64,000 bases of DNA, taken from the NCBI RefSeq assembly GCF_900177805.1, contig NZ_FXAX01000001.1:372001-436000 (forward strand), written 5' to 3'. Shown here piece after piece: positions 24,747-35,332 of this stretch. How positions within the stretch are numbered: position 1 is the stretch's first letter; each line of letters opens with the position of its first letter. Origin of the DNA: Fibrobacter sp. UWB13 (GTDB lineage Bacteria; Fibrobacterota; Fibrobacteria; Fibrobacterales; Fibrobacteraceae). A program made the position numbers and the translations under genes. The notes beneath the pieces were generated by a model, which was not told where the DNA came from, did not search any database, and worked only from the letters and a program-made list of their open reading frames with translations.

Positions 24747-27263
24747 ATGGCAGATATTAACGGTATTTTTTCAGCTAAGGCAAAAGCAGCGCTGCAGGCG
24801 GCACGTATTGCGGCCCGCAATTTAGGGAGCGACTGCGTAACGGTAGAACACCTTTTGTTTGGTCTTGTTCGCGAGGATTCTGGTGTTGCCTCGGAAACGC
24901 TCAAGGCTTTGAAAGTCAACCTGACGGAACTCAGTGAGACAATTCAGCGTGCGCTGAGCACGAACGGTGGCCTCATGACGGTCGGTGGCGATTCTCATGG
25001 CGGTCTTTTGACATTTACGGGGCAGTGCAAGGCGGTGCTTTACAATGCCGCGAAGATTGCTAAGGAAGAGGGCGTCCAGTTCATTGGCCCGGAACACTTG
25101 ATGCTTGCCATTTTGCAGCAGACCGATTCTCCGGCGGCAGCGACTCTCTCGACGTACAATGTGACGTTTGAAAACTATCAGGAAATGTTGATGCAGATCA
25201 AGCGCCAGGCTGATGGTCAACCGATGGATGACGGTCAGTCCGACGATGAACCGCGTGAACGTTATACGCAAACTCGTCAGGCGAATCCGCAGTCCCGTTC
25301 CAAGACGCCGATTCTCGAACACTTCGGTCGTGACCTCACGGCGATGGCTCGCGCTGGCAAGCTCGATCCGATTATCGGTCGTGAAGCTGAAATTGAACGT
25401 TTGATCCAGATTCTTTGCCGTCGTAAAAAGAACAACCCGGCGCTCATTGGCGAACCGGGCGTAGGTAAGACTGCGATTATCGAAGGCTTGGCACTCAAGA
25501 TTGTGCAGCGCAAGATTCCGGATCTCTTGGCGAACAAGCGCGTTGTGACGCTTGACGTTGCCGCCATGGTGGCCGGTACAAAGTATCGTGGCCAGTTTGA
25601 AGAACGCGTGAAGGGCCTTATCATGGAACTCCAGCGCGTTGGCAATTCCGTGATTCTCTTTATCGATGAACTCCACACGATTGTGGGCGCTGGCGGCTCT
25701 GAAGGCAGCCTTGATGCATCGAACATCTTTAAGCCCGCTCTTGCTCGTGGCGAACTCCAGTGCATTGGCGCTACGACTTTTGACGAATACCGCAAGTACA
25801 TCGAGAAGGACCCGGCTCTTGAACGTCGCTTCCAGACGATTATTGTGAATCCGCCGACGGTCGAAGATTCTATCCAGATTCTCGAAGGTCTCCGCCCGAA
25901 GTATGAACAACATCATAATGTTCATTACACTCCGGATGCCGTGCGTGCCGCTGTTGAACTTGGAGAACGCTATATTAGCGAACGCTTCTTGCCGGACAAG
26001 GCGATTGACGTGCTCGATGAAGCGGGCGCTCGTGTGCGCTTGAATTCTATCAAGATCCCGCAGGACTTGCAGAACATGGAAGACGAGCTTGGCGAATGCC
26101 TCCATAAAAAGGAAGAAGCTGTCGCCAACCAGGATTACACTTCGGCGGCCCAGCTCCGCGCTCGCGAAGAAGAATTGCAGAACAGCATTGCCGAACGCAA
26201 AAAGCAGTTGCAGAGCGAAGAATCTGAAACGCCGATTGTCGATGACAACGTTATCCGTGACGTCATCAGCAAGATGACGGGAATTCCGGTCCGCAGGCTT
26301 GGTGGCGAAGAAGCTCAAAAGCTCATCCACCTTGGCGATGAAATCAAGCAGCGCGTGATTGGTCAGGATCAGGCTGTGGATGCGATTGTGAAATCCATTC
26401 GCCGTAGCCGTGCAGGCATCCGCAATAACAAGCGCCCGATGGGAAGCTTCCTCTTCTTGGGCCCGACGGGTGTGGGTAAGACGGAACTCGCGAAGGTGCT
26501 TTGCAAGGAACTTTTCGGTAGCGAAGATTCGCTTGTGCGTATCGACATGAGCGAATACATGGAAAAGCATAGCGTGAGCCGCTTGATTGGCGCTCCTCCG
26601 GGATATGTGGGCTTTGAAGATGGCGGTGGCCAGCTGAGCGAAAAGGTTCGCAAGCATCCGTATTCTGTGGTGTTGCTCGACGAAATTGAAAAGGCGCACC
26701 CGGACATTTACAACTTGCTCCTCCAGATTTTGGACGATGGCATTTTGACGGATAGCTATGGCCGCAAGATCAACTTCAAGAATACGATTATCATCATGAC
26801 GAGTAACGCGGGTGCTCGTGAAGTCCGCCATAGCAGTGGCATGGGCTTTACCAAGATGGGCGAGACCGACGATTACGAACGCATGGAAACCGCTATTCGC
26901 GAAGAAGTCAAGCGCGTGTTTTCTCCGGAATTTTTGAACCGCGTGGACGAACAGATTGTGTTCCGCGCCCTTTCAAAGAAGGACCTCGTTTCTGTCGTGG
27001 ATATCCAGATGGGATTCTTGCAGAAGAATCTTTCCGATCGCGGTATCCTCTTGGAAATGAGCCAGGAAGCAAAGGAATTTGTCGTAAACCACAATTACGA
27101 TGCTTCGCTGGGGGCACGCCCGATTCGTCGCTCCATCCAGAATCTGGTGGAAGACGAAATCGCCGAAGGGCTTTTGCTCGGGACGATGACGGACTTTTCC
27201 ACGATTTACGTGGGCGTCGAAAACGGCAAACTCTCGTTCAAGTGCGAAAAGATTAAGTCGTAG
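24747..27263 (+). CDS. clpC: Clp protease ATPase subunit ClpC
   Basis: 838 aa AAA+ unfoldase that feeds proteins to ClpP. Two N-terminal Clp repeats (residues 1-145), first AAA module with GEPGVGKT near 233 and IDELHTIVGAGG, a middle domain with a UVR motif (KKEEAVANQDYTSAAQLR, near 450), and a second AAA module with GPTGVGKT near 571 and DEIEKAHPDIYNLLLQ. The UVR motif and short middle domain separate ClpC from ClpA and ClpB. It starts 14 bases after lolD with a GGTGGAAGG site. No mcsA, mcsB or ctsR is nearby. Confidence 0.95.
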   Translation: MADINGIFSAKAKAALQAARIAARNLGSDCVTVEHLLFGLVREDSGVASETLKALKVNLTELSETIQRALSTNGGLMTVGGDSHGGLLTFTGQCKAVLYNAAKIAKEEGVQFIGPEHLMLAILQQTDSPAAATLSTYNVTFENYQEMLMQIKRQADGQPMDDGQSDDEPRERYTQTRQANPQSRSKTPILEHFGRDLTAMARAGKLDPIIGREAEIERLIQILCRRKKNNPALIGEPGVGKTAIIEGLALKIVQRKIPDLLANKRVVTLDVAAMVAGTKYRGQFEERVKGLIMELQRVGNSVILFIDELHTIVGAGGSEGSLDASNIFKPALARGELQCIGATTFDEYRKYIEKDPALERRFQTIIVNPPTVEDSIQILEGLRPKYEQHHNVHYTPDAVRAAVELGERYISERFLPDKAIDVLDEAGARVRLNSIKIPQDLQNMEDELGECLHKKEEAVANQDYTSAAQLRAREEELQNSIAERKKQLQSEESETPIVDDNVIRDVISKMTGIPVRRLGGEEAQKLIHLGDEIKQRVIGQDQAVDAIVKSIRRSRAGIRNNKRPMGSFLFLGPTGVGKTELAKVLCKELFGSEDSLVRIDMSEYMEKHSVSRLIGAPPGYVGFEDGGGQLSEKVRKHPYSVVLLDEIEKAHPDIYNLLLQILDDGILTDSYGRKINFKNTIIIMTSNAGAREVRHSSGMGFTKMGETDDYERMETAIREEVKRVFSPEFLNRVDEQIVFRALSKKDLVSVVDIQMGFLQKNLSDRGILLEMSQEAKEFVVNHNYDASLGARPIRRSIQNLVEDEIAEGLLLGTMTDFSTIYVGVENGKLSFKCEKIKS

Positions 27264-27272
27264 TGCTTTGTT

Positions 27273-27306
27273 ACCCCGGTCGGTGTGCCGGGGTCATCTT
27301 TTTTGC
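27273..27306 (+). terminator. Terminator after clpC
   Basis: ACCCCGG and CCGGGGT form a stem, flanked by TT...CATC, followed by seven T. Confidence 0.7.
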
Positions 27307-27314
27307 TATATTTG
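27307..27314 (+). promoter_or_regulatory. adk promoter -7 box
   Basis: TATATTTG directly follows the clpC terminator and lies 35 bases before the adk ATG, leaving a leader with GAGGT as ribosome site. Confidence 0.55.
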
Positions 27315-27349
27315 TCGCGAAAATTAACAATCAACCTATGAGGTTATAA

Positions 27350-27946
27350 ATGTCTCAGATTTCTGCAGTTCTTATCTTCGGTGCACCGGGTTCTGGCAAG
27401 GGCACTGTGGGCGCAAAGCTCGCCGCTACGACCGCTCTCAAGCACCTCTCCACGGGCGACATCTTCCGTGGCATCGCTCCGTCTAGCGAATCCGGCAAGC
27501 TCCTTGCTTCTTACTCCAGCAAGGGCCTCCTCGTTCCGGATGAAGCAACCGTTGAAATCTTCGGCCGCTTTGTCGAAGGCCTCGTGAACACGAACAAGCT
27601 CAACCCGGAAAAGGATACCCTCCTCCTCGACGGTATTCCTCGCACGGTTGCTCAGGTCGATCTCATCAAGCCGATCGTTGACGTGAAGCACATCTTCGTT
27701 CTCGACATCAAGGACGAAGCTACTATCGTTGCTCGCCTCCTCAACCGCGCCAAGATCGAAGGCCGTAAGGACGACGCTGACGAAAACGTCATCAAGAACC
27801 GTCTCAAGGTTTACAAGGAATCTACCGCTAAGGTTCTCGAAAAGTACGATCCGAAGATCATCAGCCACATCGTTGGCGACAACACTCCGGACGAAGTCTT
27901 CCTCGACGTGCTCAAGGCATACGTGGACTTCACGAAGAACGCTTAA
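27350..27946 (+). CDS. adk: Adenylate kinase, short form
   Basis: Interconverts ATP + AMP and 2 ADP. 198 aa. P-loop FGAPGSGKGT near residue 9, the AMP-binding LSTGDIFRG, and LLLDGIPRTVAQVD. The LID is short (no zinc-type insert), seen in the compact RAKIEGRKDDADENVIKNRL region, which keeps the R-x-DD motif. Single gene with its own promoter and heavy use of C-ending codons, as expected for strong expression. Confidence 0.95.
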   Translation: MSQISAVLIFGAPGSGKGTVGAKLAATTALKHLSTGDIFRGIAPSSESGKLLASYSSKGLLVPDEATVEIFGRFVEGLVNTNKLNPEKDTLLLDGIPRTVAQVDLIKPIVDVKHIFVLDIKDEATIVARLLNRAKIEGRKDDADENVIKNRLKVYKESTAKVLEKYDPKIISHIVGDNTPDEVFLDVLKAYVDFTKNA

Positions 27947-27972
27947 TTCGTTCGCTGAAATTTATTCAGAAT

Positions 27973-28004
27973 GCACCTTGCCTCGCAGCAGGGTGTTTTT
28001 TTTG
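27973..28004 (+). terminator. Probable adk terminator
   Basis: GCACCTTGC and GCAGCAGGGTG form an imperfect stem followed by eight T. Confidence 0.45.
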
Positions 28005-28009
28005 AACTG

Positions 28010-28056
28010 TCATGCCCGACTTTAGCATGTCATTCCGGATTTATTCCGGAATCGCC
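28010..28056. repeat. Two GTCAT-type hairpin repeats, one incomplete
   Basis: GTCATGCCCGAC looks like the left half of one copy, directly followed by a complete copy whose stem is ATTCCGGA (28032-28039) with TCCGGAAT (28045-28052). One element seems to have landed beside or inside another. Confidence 0.5.
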
Positions 28057-28167
28057 TTCTTGTGTCGAAAAAACTCAAGACTGTGTCATATACAAAAAAT
28101 CTTTAAATTTGTCTTTGAATTTTAACTGAAAATACGTGTTTTGTGTCATAGAAACCTGTAAATAGGG

Positions 28168-28175
28168 TATATTTG
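28168..28175 (+). promoter_or_regulatory. -7 box, predicted leaderless start
   Basis: TATATTTG is followed by GTAAC and then the ATG of the TIGR02147 gene at 28181. No ribosome site lies between, so the mRNA should begin at the start codon. Confidence 0.6.
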
Positions 28176-28180
28176 GTAAC

Positions 28181-29014
28181 ATGAAACCGATAACAGAATA
28201 CAAAGATTACCATCCCTTGATCAAGGATTTCTACGAAGATCAAAAGCGGACTTCGTATTTCTCCTGGCGGGAATTCGCGAAACTCGCGGGGTTTTCTTCA
28301 CCGACTTACTTGCGACTTGTGAGTGAAGGCAAGAGCAATTTGAGCCGAGTGTCGATGAACCGCATGATTTCGGCAATGGGGCTTGCGGGCTATGAAGCGA
28401 ACTACTTCATAGCGCTCGTCAATTTTTGCAACGCTAAGGATGACGAAGCCAAAAAGCCGTATTGGAAAGAAATGCGCCAGATTGCGCTTGAATTTAAAGT
28501 ACGCGTCGTCGATAAGGAGGCTGTTGAATATTTCGATGGCTGGAAAAATCAGGTCGTTCGCGAACTTGCACCGATGATGAATGGGGCCACCCCAGGGCAG
28601 ATGGCGAAAACGTGCTGCAATGAAATCTCCGCTGCCGAAGTCAGCAAGTCGCTTGAGTTCTTGACAAAAGCGGGGTTCCTTAAAAAAGGTGCGGACGGCT
28701 CGTACCGTCAAACCGAAAAGAACGTGACTGCGTCAAAGGAAGGCTTGGCCTATGCAGTACATGCGATGCAGCACAAAATGTTGCAACTTGCCAGTGAATC
28801 TATTGAACGCTTTGAACTGCAAGAGCGCAGCGTGTCGAGCGTGACCCTTACGGTCAATCGCGAAAGTTACGAACGTATTGCACAAGAAATCGATGCGTTC
28901 CGCAAAAAGATTGCCGCAATGGCATCGGAAACAGAAGATGCCGATCAAATCTATCATTTGAATATGCAGCTGTTCCCGCTAACATGGAAATTAAATAAAG
29001 ATGAGGTGGCTTAG
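28181..29014 (+). CDS. TIGR02147-family (Fibrobacter-type) predicted regulator
   Basis: 277 aa. The N-terminal 100 residues match the TIGR02147 pattern seen in many Fibrobacter paralogues: DYHPLIKDFYEDQKR, SYFSWREFAKLAGFSSPTYLRLVSEGKSNLS (a helix-turn-helix-like segment), then NYFIALVNFCNAK. The middle (about 150-195) looks like a winged-helix (ISAAEVSKSLEFLTKAGFLKKGADGSYRQT). The C-terminal part is a helical domain with VTLTVNRESYERIAQEID. Probably a DNA-binding regulator in the cytoplasm. The lipoprotein gene starts one base after its stop, so regulator and target may share an operon. Confidence 0.85.
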   Translation: MKPITEYKDYHPLIKDFYEDQKRTSYFSWREFAKLAGFSSPTYLRLVSEGKSNLSRVSMNRMISAMGLAGYEANYFIALVNFCNAKDDEAKKPYWKEMRQIALEFKVRVVDKEAVEYFDGWKNQVVRELAPMMNGATPGQMAKTCCNEISAAEVSKSLEFLTKAGFLKKGADGSYRQTEKNVTASKEGLAYAVHAMQHKMLQLASESIERFELQERSVSSVTLTVNRESYERIAQEIDAFRKKIAAMASETEDADQIYHLNMQLFPLTWKLNKDEVA

Positions 29015-29015
29015 T

Positions 29016-30332
29016 ATGAAAAAACTTTATAGTTTGTTTACTATCGGTGCTCTTTTATTTGTCGCATGCTCCGAAAATGCATTGCCGGTTTCGGGATCGA
29101 CGAGTGTTCCGAATATGGGAAATAATCTGAATAACCTGCGATCGCCTGTGTTGTGCAGCGTGATGGGCGTGACGGATTCACTGGAAGCCATTGAAAAAGG
29201 TTGCATTTGGTCGCCTGAAATGTGGAGCCGTACATCGGGATACCGCGTTCGCACTGGTTACGATAACGGGACGAATACTTCGGGTATTTGGACATGGCAT
29301 GTAGAACAGGGATATTATAACAGCGTTAATATTGATTGGCCTGGAACAGCTACAGCAGAATATGATTCAATGGCTTTTGCCGATGTTATAGACAAGTGTG
29401 GCGGTAGCTTATGCGGAAAGGTCGTATATGAACCGATTGAAAATAAAGTTGATTCCGCTGCGGCATATGTTAACCCTGAGGGTCGTGCTTATGTTGAATT
29501 CTATTTTGCAGGGAAGGATGCTTCGGGTAATGTAGAAGACGCGGATGTTAGCGCCATGCAGGGAATTTGTGTTGAATATTCGGGGAATGTTGCTGAACTG
29601 GAACTTTTACCCAATGATTCAATTGTTGATTTACTTAACGTCTTTAGTTATACAGTCTCGTTGCGTCCTCCCGTGGATAAAGATGATGATTCTTTGTCTG
29701 AAAGTAAAGAATTGTGTTTCCCTTGGAATCAATTTGGATTAACTGCATCTTTAGCTGGTTATGAAAAAATGCCCAAATGGGTATTCGTTCCAATTGAAAA
29801 TGTTGTCGCTCATTTAAAAGGAGTGCGTTTCTACTTCCACTTTAGTGAGATAAATACAAACTTTAATATTATAAGTATTGGTCGGTACCATTTGGCTAAT
29901 TCTCCAACGACGAATCTTCATCCTGTCAATGAAACGTGTGCACCGATTGCGGTGCTCGAAACTTTCTGTGAGTGCGACTACTCAGAAGAAAAAGCTTTTT
30001 CACATATTGCGTTTTGGAACTATTTGAATTTTGCGGACAAAAAATACAATGCGGAAAATGATTCTGTACCACTATCTGATTCATCGAAAAAATGTCTAAA
30101 AAGTACCCTTGATAGCTTGAGCGCTTTGCATGCAGAGAAATCAGCAGATGACGTTTCACGTCCTTGTGACAATCCTCAACCTCTAAGGTTTGCATGTGCC
30201 GATGGAACTGAAAGCGAATCGCTTGAGTATGCAGAAATACAAGAGGAATTTAGTAAGATGGTAGAATCTCTTGGTGGAGTGGCTGCAACTACCGATTCCC
30301 TCTTTAACTATTGCATGTCTTTAAATAATTGA
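29016..30332 (+). CDS. Lipoprotein, unknown, in operon with the TIGR02147 regulator
   Basis: About 438 aa from the ATG at 29016. The signal peptide ends in the lipobox FVAC. Residues about 45-290 look like a beta-sandwich (GIWTWHVEQGYYNSVNIDWPG, AYVEFYFAGKDASG, GVRFYFHF, FNIISIGRYHL), resembling ligand- or sugar-binding modules of Fibrobacter surface proteins, but I cannot assign a family. The C-terminal 140 residues are helical with paired cysteines (CECDY, CLKS, CDNPQPLRFAC). One base separates it from the regulator gene. Codon use is more AT-rich than in the upstream housekeeping genes. Confidence 0.8.
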   Translation: MKKLYSLFTIGALLFVACSENALPVSGSTSVPNMGNNLNNLRSPVLCSVMGVTDSLEAIEKGCIWSPEMWSRTSGYRVRTGYDNGTNTSGIWTWHVEQGYYNSVNIDWPGTATAEYDSMAFADVIDKCGGSLCGKVVYEPIENKVDSAAAYVNPEGRAYVEFYFAGKDASGNVEDADVSAMQGICVEYSGNVAELELLPNDSIVDLLNVFSYTVSLRPPVDKDDDSLSESKELCFPWNQFGLTASLAGYEKMPKWVFVPIENVVAHLKGVRFYFHFSEINTNFNIISIGRYHLANSPTTNLHPVNETCAPIAVLETFCECDYSEEKAFSHIAFWNYLNFADKKYNAENDSVPLSDSSKKCLKSTLDSLSALHAEKSADDVSRPCDNPQPLRFACADGTESESLEYAEIQEEFSKMVESLGGVAATTDSLFNYCMSLNN

Positions 30333-30368
30333 TTTGTAATTGAATCATAAAAACGAGTTAGGGTGAAA

Positions 30369-31253
30369 ATGAAAGTTTCTAAAATTGCTTATGCCATGTT
30401 GATGGCTGCTGCGTTGACAGCTTGCTCGGATGTCGGTGATTCGGTGATGGATCCTGCTCTGAGTGAACAAGATAATCGCGTAGCTCTTGACAATATCACG
30501 GTCGAAGGCCATGCCTCGCATCTATCTGCATCGACCGCAACAAATTCAACGATGTTGCGACGTGTGGCGGATGCGGGTACCATGGTAAGGATGGCGGAAC
30601 TAGATTCCGTTACCTTGGATACAACGGGTGTGGTGTTCTATAGCCGCTGCGATGGTTCTACAGGTGAGTTTTCGTTTGACCATGTCTCACTGAACAGTCC
30701 GTATGTGAAAATTGAACTCGCTCCATATGCGGAAAGCGAATCATGGCAATGGAATGGCGACTGGTCCTTTGATATGTTTGATCAGGAAAAAGACCGTTTT
30801 GTGGCATCGTATGGAGTGATTGTCGATTTGAGAAAATCGAGAACCGTCGACATAAACGTGATGACATTTTTGGAAACATTTCGTTTGCATCGTTTAGTTT
30901 ACTTAGACTATAGTTTGGCTGAAGCTAAAGAACGTGCCGATAAAGAAATCATGAGTGCCGCTGGGCTTCCGGGCGAAACATTCGATTTTGATAAACGAGA
31001 ATTTGCTCATAATCCGGGCCACTTGATTGTCAATAATCTGTTAGAGGATTTGATTCTTGAGTGGTCTGTCAATCTATCGCCATTGCAAATTGCAAATTCC
31101 TTTGGCTACACGGGCTCGCTTTCTACGAATAATCTTATTAGAGATTTTTTTATCAATGAGCTAAATGCGTGGAAAGAACAAAAGCCAGAAGGCGATAGCG
31201 CAATTGTTTTTATAAATGGGTTTATAGCAGCCCTTCAAGGACAAAGAAAATAA
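30369..31253 (+). CDS. Lipoprotein, unknown, third gene of the regulator operon
   Basis: About 294 aa. The ATG at 30369 fits the AGGGTG site better than the GTG at 30363. The signal peptide ends in the lipobox LTAC. No known domain; strand-rich middle (YVKIELAPYAESESWQWNGDW) and a helical C-terminal half. It starts 36 bases after the previous stop and is followed by a terminator, which closes the three-gene unit. Confidence 0.75.
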   Translation: MKVSKIAYAMLMAAALTACSDVGDSVMDPALSEQDNRVALDNITVEGHASHLSASTATNSTMLRRVADAGTMVRMAELDSVTLDTTGVVFYSRCDGSTGEFSFDHVSLNSPYVKIELAPYAESESWQWNGDWSFDMFDQEKDRFVASYGVIVDLRKSRTVDINVMTFLETFRLHRLVYLDYSLAEAKERADKEIMSAAGLPGETFDFDKREFAHNPGHLIVNNLLEDLILEWSVNLSPLQIANSFGYTGSLSTNNLIRDFFINELNAWKEQKPEGDSAIVFINGFIAALQGQRK

Positions 31254-31279
31254 AAAATCATAGGAGAGAGAACCAAAAG

Positions 31280-31308
31280 GCGGCTAGAGAAATCTGGTCG
31301 CTTTTTTT
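31280..31308 (+). terminator. Terminator of the regulator-lipoprotein operon
   Basis: GCGGCTAGA-GAAA-TCTGGTCGC (with G-T pairs) followed by eight T. The loop and stem are like those of the terminator at 32542. Confidence 0.75.
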
Positions 31309-31344
31309 TATTTGAAAAAGTTTGTTTTTTATGTATAAACTTTG

Positions 31345-31352
31345 TATATTTG
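31345..31352 (+). promoter_or_regulatory. -7 box before the Ser-rich lipoprotein
   Basis: TATATTTG, with a TTTG 20 bases upstream; the leader of about 30 bases holds AAAAAGGAG. Confidence 0.55.
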
Positions 31353-31386
31353 GCGTTACGATTAAAATAAAAAAGGAGTGTTATAT

Positions 31387-32493
31387 ATGAATTACAAAAA
31401 GATTGGCGTGGGCCTTTCTCTTTCTATGGCTATGGGCTTTATGGCGTGTGGTGACGATTCTTCGTCTCCGATTGCGGCTTCCGATACGCCTGATAAGCAG
31501 GTCTCTTCTAGCTCTGTTGAATCGTCTCCGAATTCTAGTTCCGATGTTGCTAGTTCTTCGAGTGCTGCTGAAGAACCGTCTAGCTCTTCTGTAAAAGAAG
31601 CTGATCCCTGTGGCTTTGCGGCTACGGACGATGTTTGGACGATTTCGTACAAGGGGAGTGATGGCAAGAATAATGCTAAGATTACGACAACGTATGAAAT
31701 CAAGGGTGAAGACCTTGTCATTCGCGATTCCATCCGCTATACGGGCGGCATGACGAGCATGATGTGCCGCATTGACCCGACTTCGTCCAATAAGTCTTCT
31801 GATGGTGCGTTTGTGGGTGAACGCTCTTGCGATGAAGATGGCAACACGGTTATCTATGTTTCTAGCACGACGGAAAAGGGTTACTTTGCAAATAATGCTC
31901 GCGAAACGGTTTTCAATGCTGTGCAGAATGCATGCAAGGCCGCTGTTGGGGATGGCAACTACGATAAGATTACATTTGAGCCTGAAACCAAATGCGACTT
32001 TACCATGGATGATGCTGAATGGAGCTACTTCTATAAGGATGAGGACTTGAAGGGCGATACGGTTCCCAAGAAGAAGCTTGTGTTCCTTGATCCGGAAGAT
32101 GGACGTTATGTCAATATGAACTACTCGATTTACCCGATGTCTCATATTGAATGCGTTGCCAAGAACTTTGCCGATTTCAGCGGCATCCACTACTGCTCTG
32201 CTGATGCCTATTTCAATATTGCATCTTCTAGCACGTCCTTTGATAAGGCTACGCTTTTTGAAATTGAACAGAAGGCTTGCAAGGAATTTTTGCCGGCAGA
32301 ATCTAACACGACCGAAGAACCTGAAAACAATCAATCTGGTGAAACGCCGGCAGGTGACATGGTCTCTTGCGATATCCCGGGTGTCTTGGGCGAATGCCTT
32401 GAATTCCCGGCAGGTAGCGATGAAGCCATTGCGATGACGGCTCAGTGCGAATCTGTTTTGGAAGGTACGCTCGGCACGGGTTGCGCTAAGTAA
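31387..32493 (+). CDS. Ser-rich-linker lipoprotein, unknown
   Basis: About 368 aa from the ATG at 31387, which follows AAAAAGGAG. Lipobox FMAC. Residues about 20-75 are a Ser-dominated linker (SSSSVESS, SSSSAAEEPSSSS), typical of Fibrobacter exported proteins. The folded part has two similar halves: both contain D-x-W-x-[IY]-x-YK near their start, then MCRID or IECVAKN, then a cysteine-containing C-terminal helix (VQNACKAAVGD, EQKACKEFLP). An internal duplication is therefore likely. A second acidic linker precedes the last 50 residues, which hold four cysteines. Confidence 0.75.
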   Translation: MNYKKIGVGLSLSMAMGFMACGDDSSSPIAASDTPDKQVSSSSVESSPNSSSDVASSSSAAEEPSSSSVKEADPCGFAATDDVWTISYKGSDGKNNAKITTTYEIKGEDLVIRDSIRYTGGMTSMMCRIDPTSSNKSSDGAFVGERSCDEDGNTVIYVSSTTEKGYFANNARETVFNAVQNACKAAVGDGNYDKITFEPETKCDFTMDDAEWSYFYKDEDLKGDTVPKKKLVFLDPEDGRYVNMNYSIYPMSHIECVAKNFADFSGIHYCSADAYFNIASSSTSFDKATLFEIEQKACKEFLPAESNTTEEPENNQSGETPAGDMVSCDIPGVLGECLEFPAGSDEAIAMTAQCESVLEGTLGTGCAK

Positions 32494-32540
32494 TAAGCGT
32501 AGTCAGCCTCACAAGGGTTTGATTTCCCATCATACAAAAA

Positions 32541-32569
32541 AGCGACCGGAGAAATCCGGTCGCTTTTTG
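32541..32569. terminator. Bidirectional terminator between lipoprotein gene and leuB
   Basis: GCGACCGGA and TCCGGTCGC form a perfect 9-bp stem with loop GAAA; A-run before and T-run after allow use by both convergent genes. Confidence 0.85.
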
Positions 32570-32579
32570 CAAAGAATGG

Positions 32580-32606
32580 TGATTCCGGCACGGAGGCCGG
32601 AATGAC
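32580..32606. repeat. GTCAT-type hairpin (inverted)
   Basis: ATTCCGGC at 32582 pairs with GCCGGAAT at 32596-32603; on the minus strand it reads GTCATTCCGGCC...GGAATCACC. Confidence 0.55.
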
Positions 32607-32613
32607 AATGCGA

Positions 32614-33831
<1,218 letters not shown>

Positions 33832-33889
33832 TTAATTTGTTTGAACTAAACGGTCTTGTCGACGTTGTTAAAGTTCAGCAGTGGCTTTT

Positions 33890-35098
33890 TTAGACGTCGT
33901 ATTCAGCAATAATTTCTGCTGCTTTTTTCAAATCTTCAGCCTTGTCGGTCTTTTCCCAAGTGAAACGTTCACCGGTACGGCCGAAGTGACCGAGAGCGGC
34001 GGTGGCGACATAACCCGGCTTGCGGAGGTCGAGCATCTTTTCGATGCCTGCCGGAGAAAGGTCGAAGTTCTGTGCGACAATTTCTTCGATCTTGCGGTCG
34101 TCGATCTTGCCTGTGCCAAACGTGTTCACGAGCACGGAAACCGGCTTGGAGTAGCCGATAGCATAGGCAAGCTGCACTTCGCAACGGTAGGCGAGGCCTG
34201 CTGCGACAATGTTCTTGGCGACATAGCGTGCGGCGTATGCTGCGCTGCGGTCGACCTTGGACGGGTCCTTACCGCTGAATGCGCCACCACCATGACGGCC
34301 CATGCCACCGTAGGTGTCGACGATGATCTTACGACCTGTGAGGCCGCAGTCGCCGTGCGGACCACCGACAACAAACTTGCCGGTCGGGTTCACGAGGTAA
34401 CGGGTCTTCTTGTCCAAAAGCTTGGCAGGAATAACCTTCTTGATAAGCTTTTCGATGATTTCCTTTTCGATCACGGAGTGCTTGAGTTCCTTGCCGTTCA
34501 CCTTGTCGTCGTGCTGGGTAGAGATGACGACGGTGTCAACGCGGACCGGCTTGTCGTTTTCGTCATATTCGACGGTGACCTGGGACTTAGCATCCGGACG
34601 GAGCCACTTAATCTTGCCCTTTTCGCGGAGGTTCTGGATTTCTTCCATGAGCTTGTGAGCGAGGCTGATCGGGAGTGGCATGAGTTCCTTGGTTTCCTTG
34701 ACGGCGTAGCCGAACATCATACCCTGGTCGCCAGCACCCTGCTGGTCGTCTTTCTTACCGACGGCAGCCTTGGCGTCAACGCCCTGGGCGATATCGGGAG
34801 ACTGCTTGTCCATAGCGACGAGCACGGCGCAGCCCTTGTAGTCGAACTGGAGGTCCGGGTTCACGTAGCCGATGTTCTTGATCGTGTTGCGTGCAACTTC
34901 CTGGAAATCGATAACTGCCTTGGTGGTAATTTCGCCGCTGATAACGACGAGGCCGGTGTTCACGAGCGTTTCGCAAGCGACACGGCTATACGGGTCCTGG
35001 GCGAGGCAGGCGTCGAGGATGGAGTCGGAGATCTGGTCGGCAACCTTGTCCGGGTGGCCTTTAGAAACGGATTCAGAGGTAAAAAGATAATGTGCCAT
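33890..35098 (-). CDS. metK: S-adenosylmethionine synthetase
   Basis: Makes S-adenosylmethionine from methionine and ATP. 402 aa. The motifs [16 protein letters not shown] near residue 14, [12 protein letters not shown] near 120 and [21 protein letters not shown] near 240 are complete. Single gene; the 230 bases upstream have AT-rich sequence but no SAM-riboswitch fold that I can see. It supplies SAM for the radical-SAM heme enzyme in this window among others. Confidence 0.97.
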   Translation of the reverse strand: MAHYLFTSESVSKGHPDKVADQISDSILDACLAQDPYSRVACETLVNTGLVVISGEITTKAVIDFQEVARNTIKNIGYVNPDLQFDYKGCAVLVAMDKQSPDIAQGVDAKAAVGKKDDQQGAGDQGMMFGYAVKETKELMPLPISLAHKLMEEIQNLREKGKIKWLRPDAKSQVTVEYDENDKPVRVDTVVISTQHDDKVNGKELKHSVIEKEIIEKLIKKVIPAKLLDKKTRYLVNPTGKFVVGGPHGDCGLTGRKIIVDTYGGMGRHGGGAFSGKDPSKVDRSAAYAARYVAKNIVAAGLAYRCEVQLAYAIGYSKPVSVLVNTFGTGKIDDRKIEEIVAQNFDLSPAGIEKMLDLRKPGYVATAALGHFGRTGERFTWEKTDKAEDLKKAAEIIAEYDV

Positions 35099-35332
35099 TT
35101 GGGGCTCCTATAATAATTCTTTCATTTTTCTTTCTATGCGTAAATTTAGTTAAATGCATAGATTTTGACAACGAAAAAATAATCCAAAAGGCTTTTTTGT
35201 GCCCTAAATCGCGTTTTATAGTTGTAAATAAAAATTATGTATCTATATTATCTATAGCTAACGATAAGAGTTGGATGGTGGAGAGTTGATTCTGGCATGG
35301 TGTCAGGATGTTTTGTTCAACAAGGAGAATTT

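Noticed and set aside
35099-35332. SAM riboswitch before metK
   Set aside because: The upstream region is AT-rich with no GC-paired multi-stem fold or known SAM-box core that I can find.
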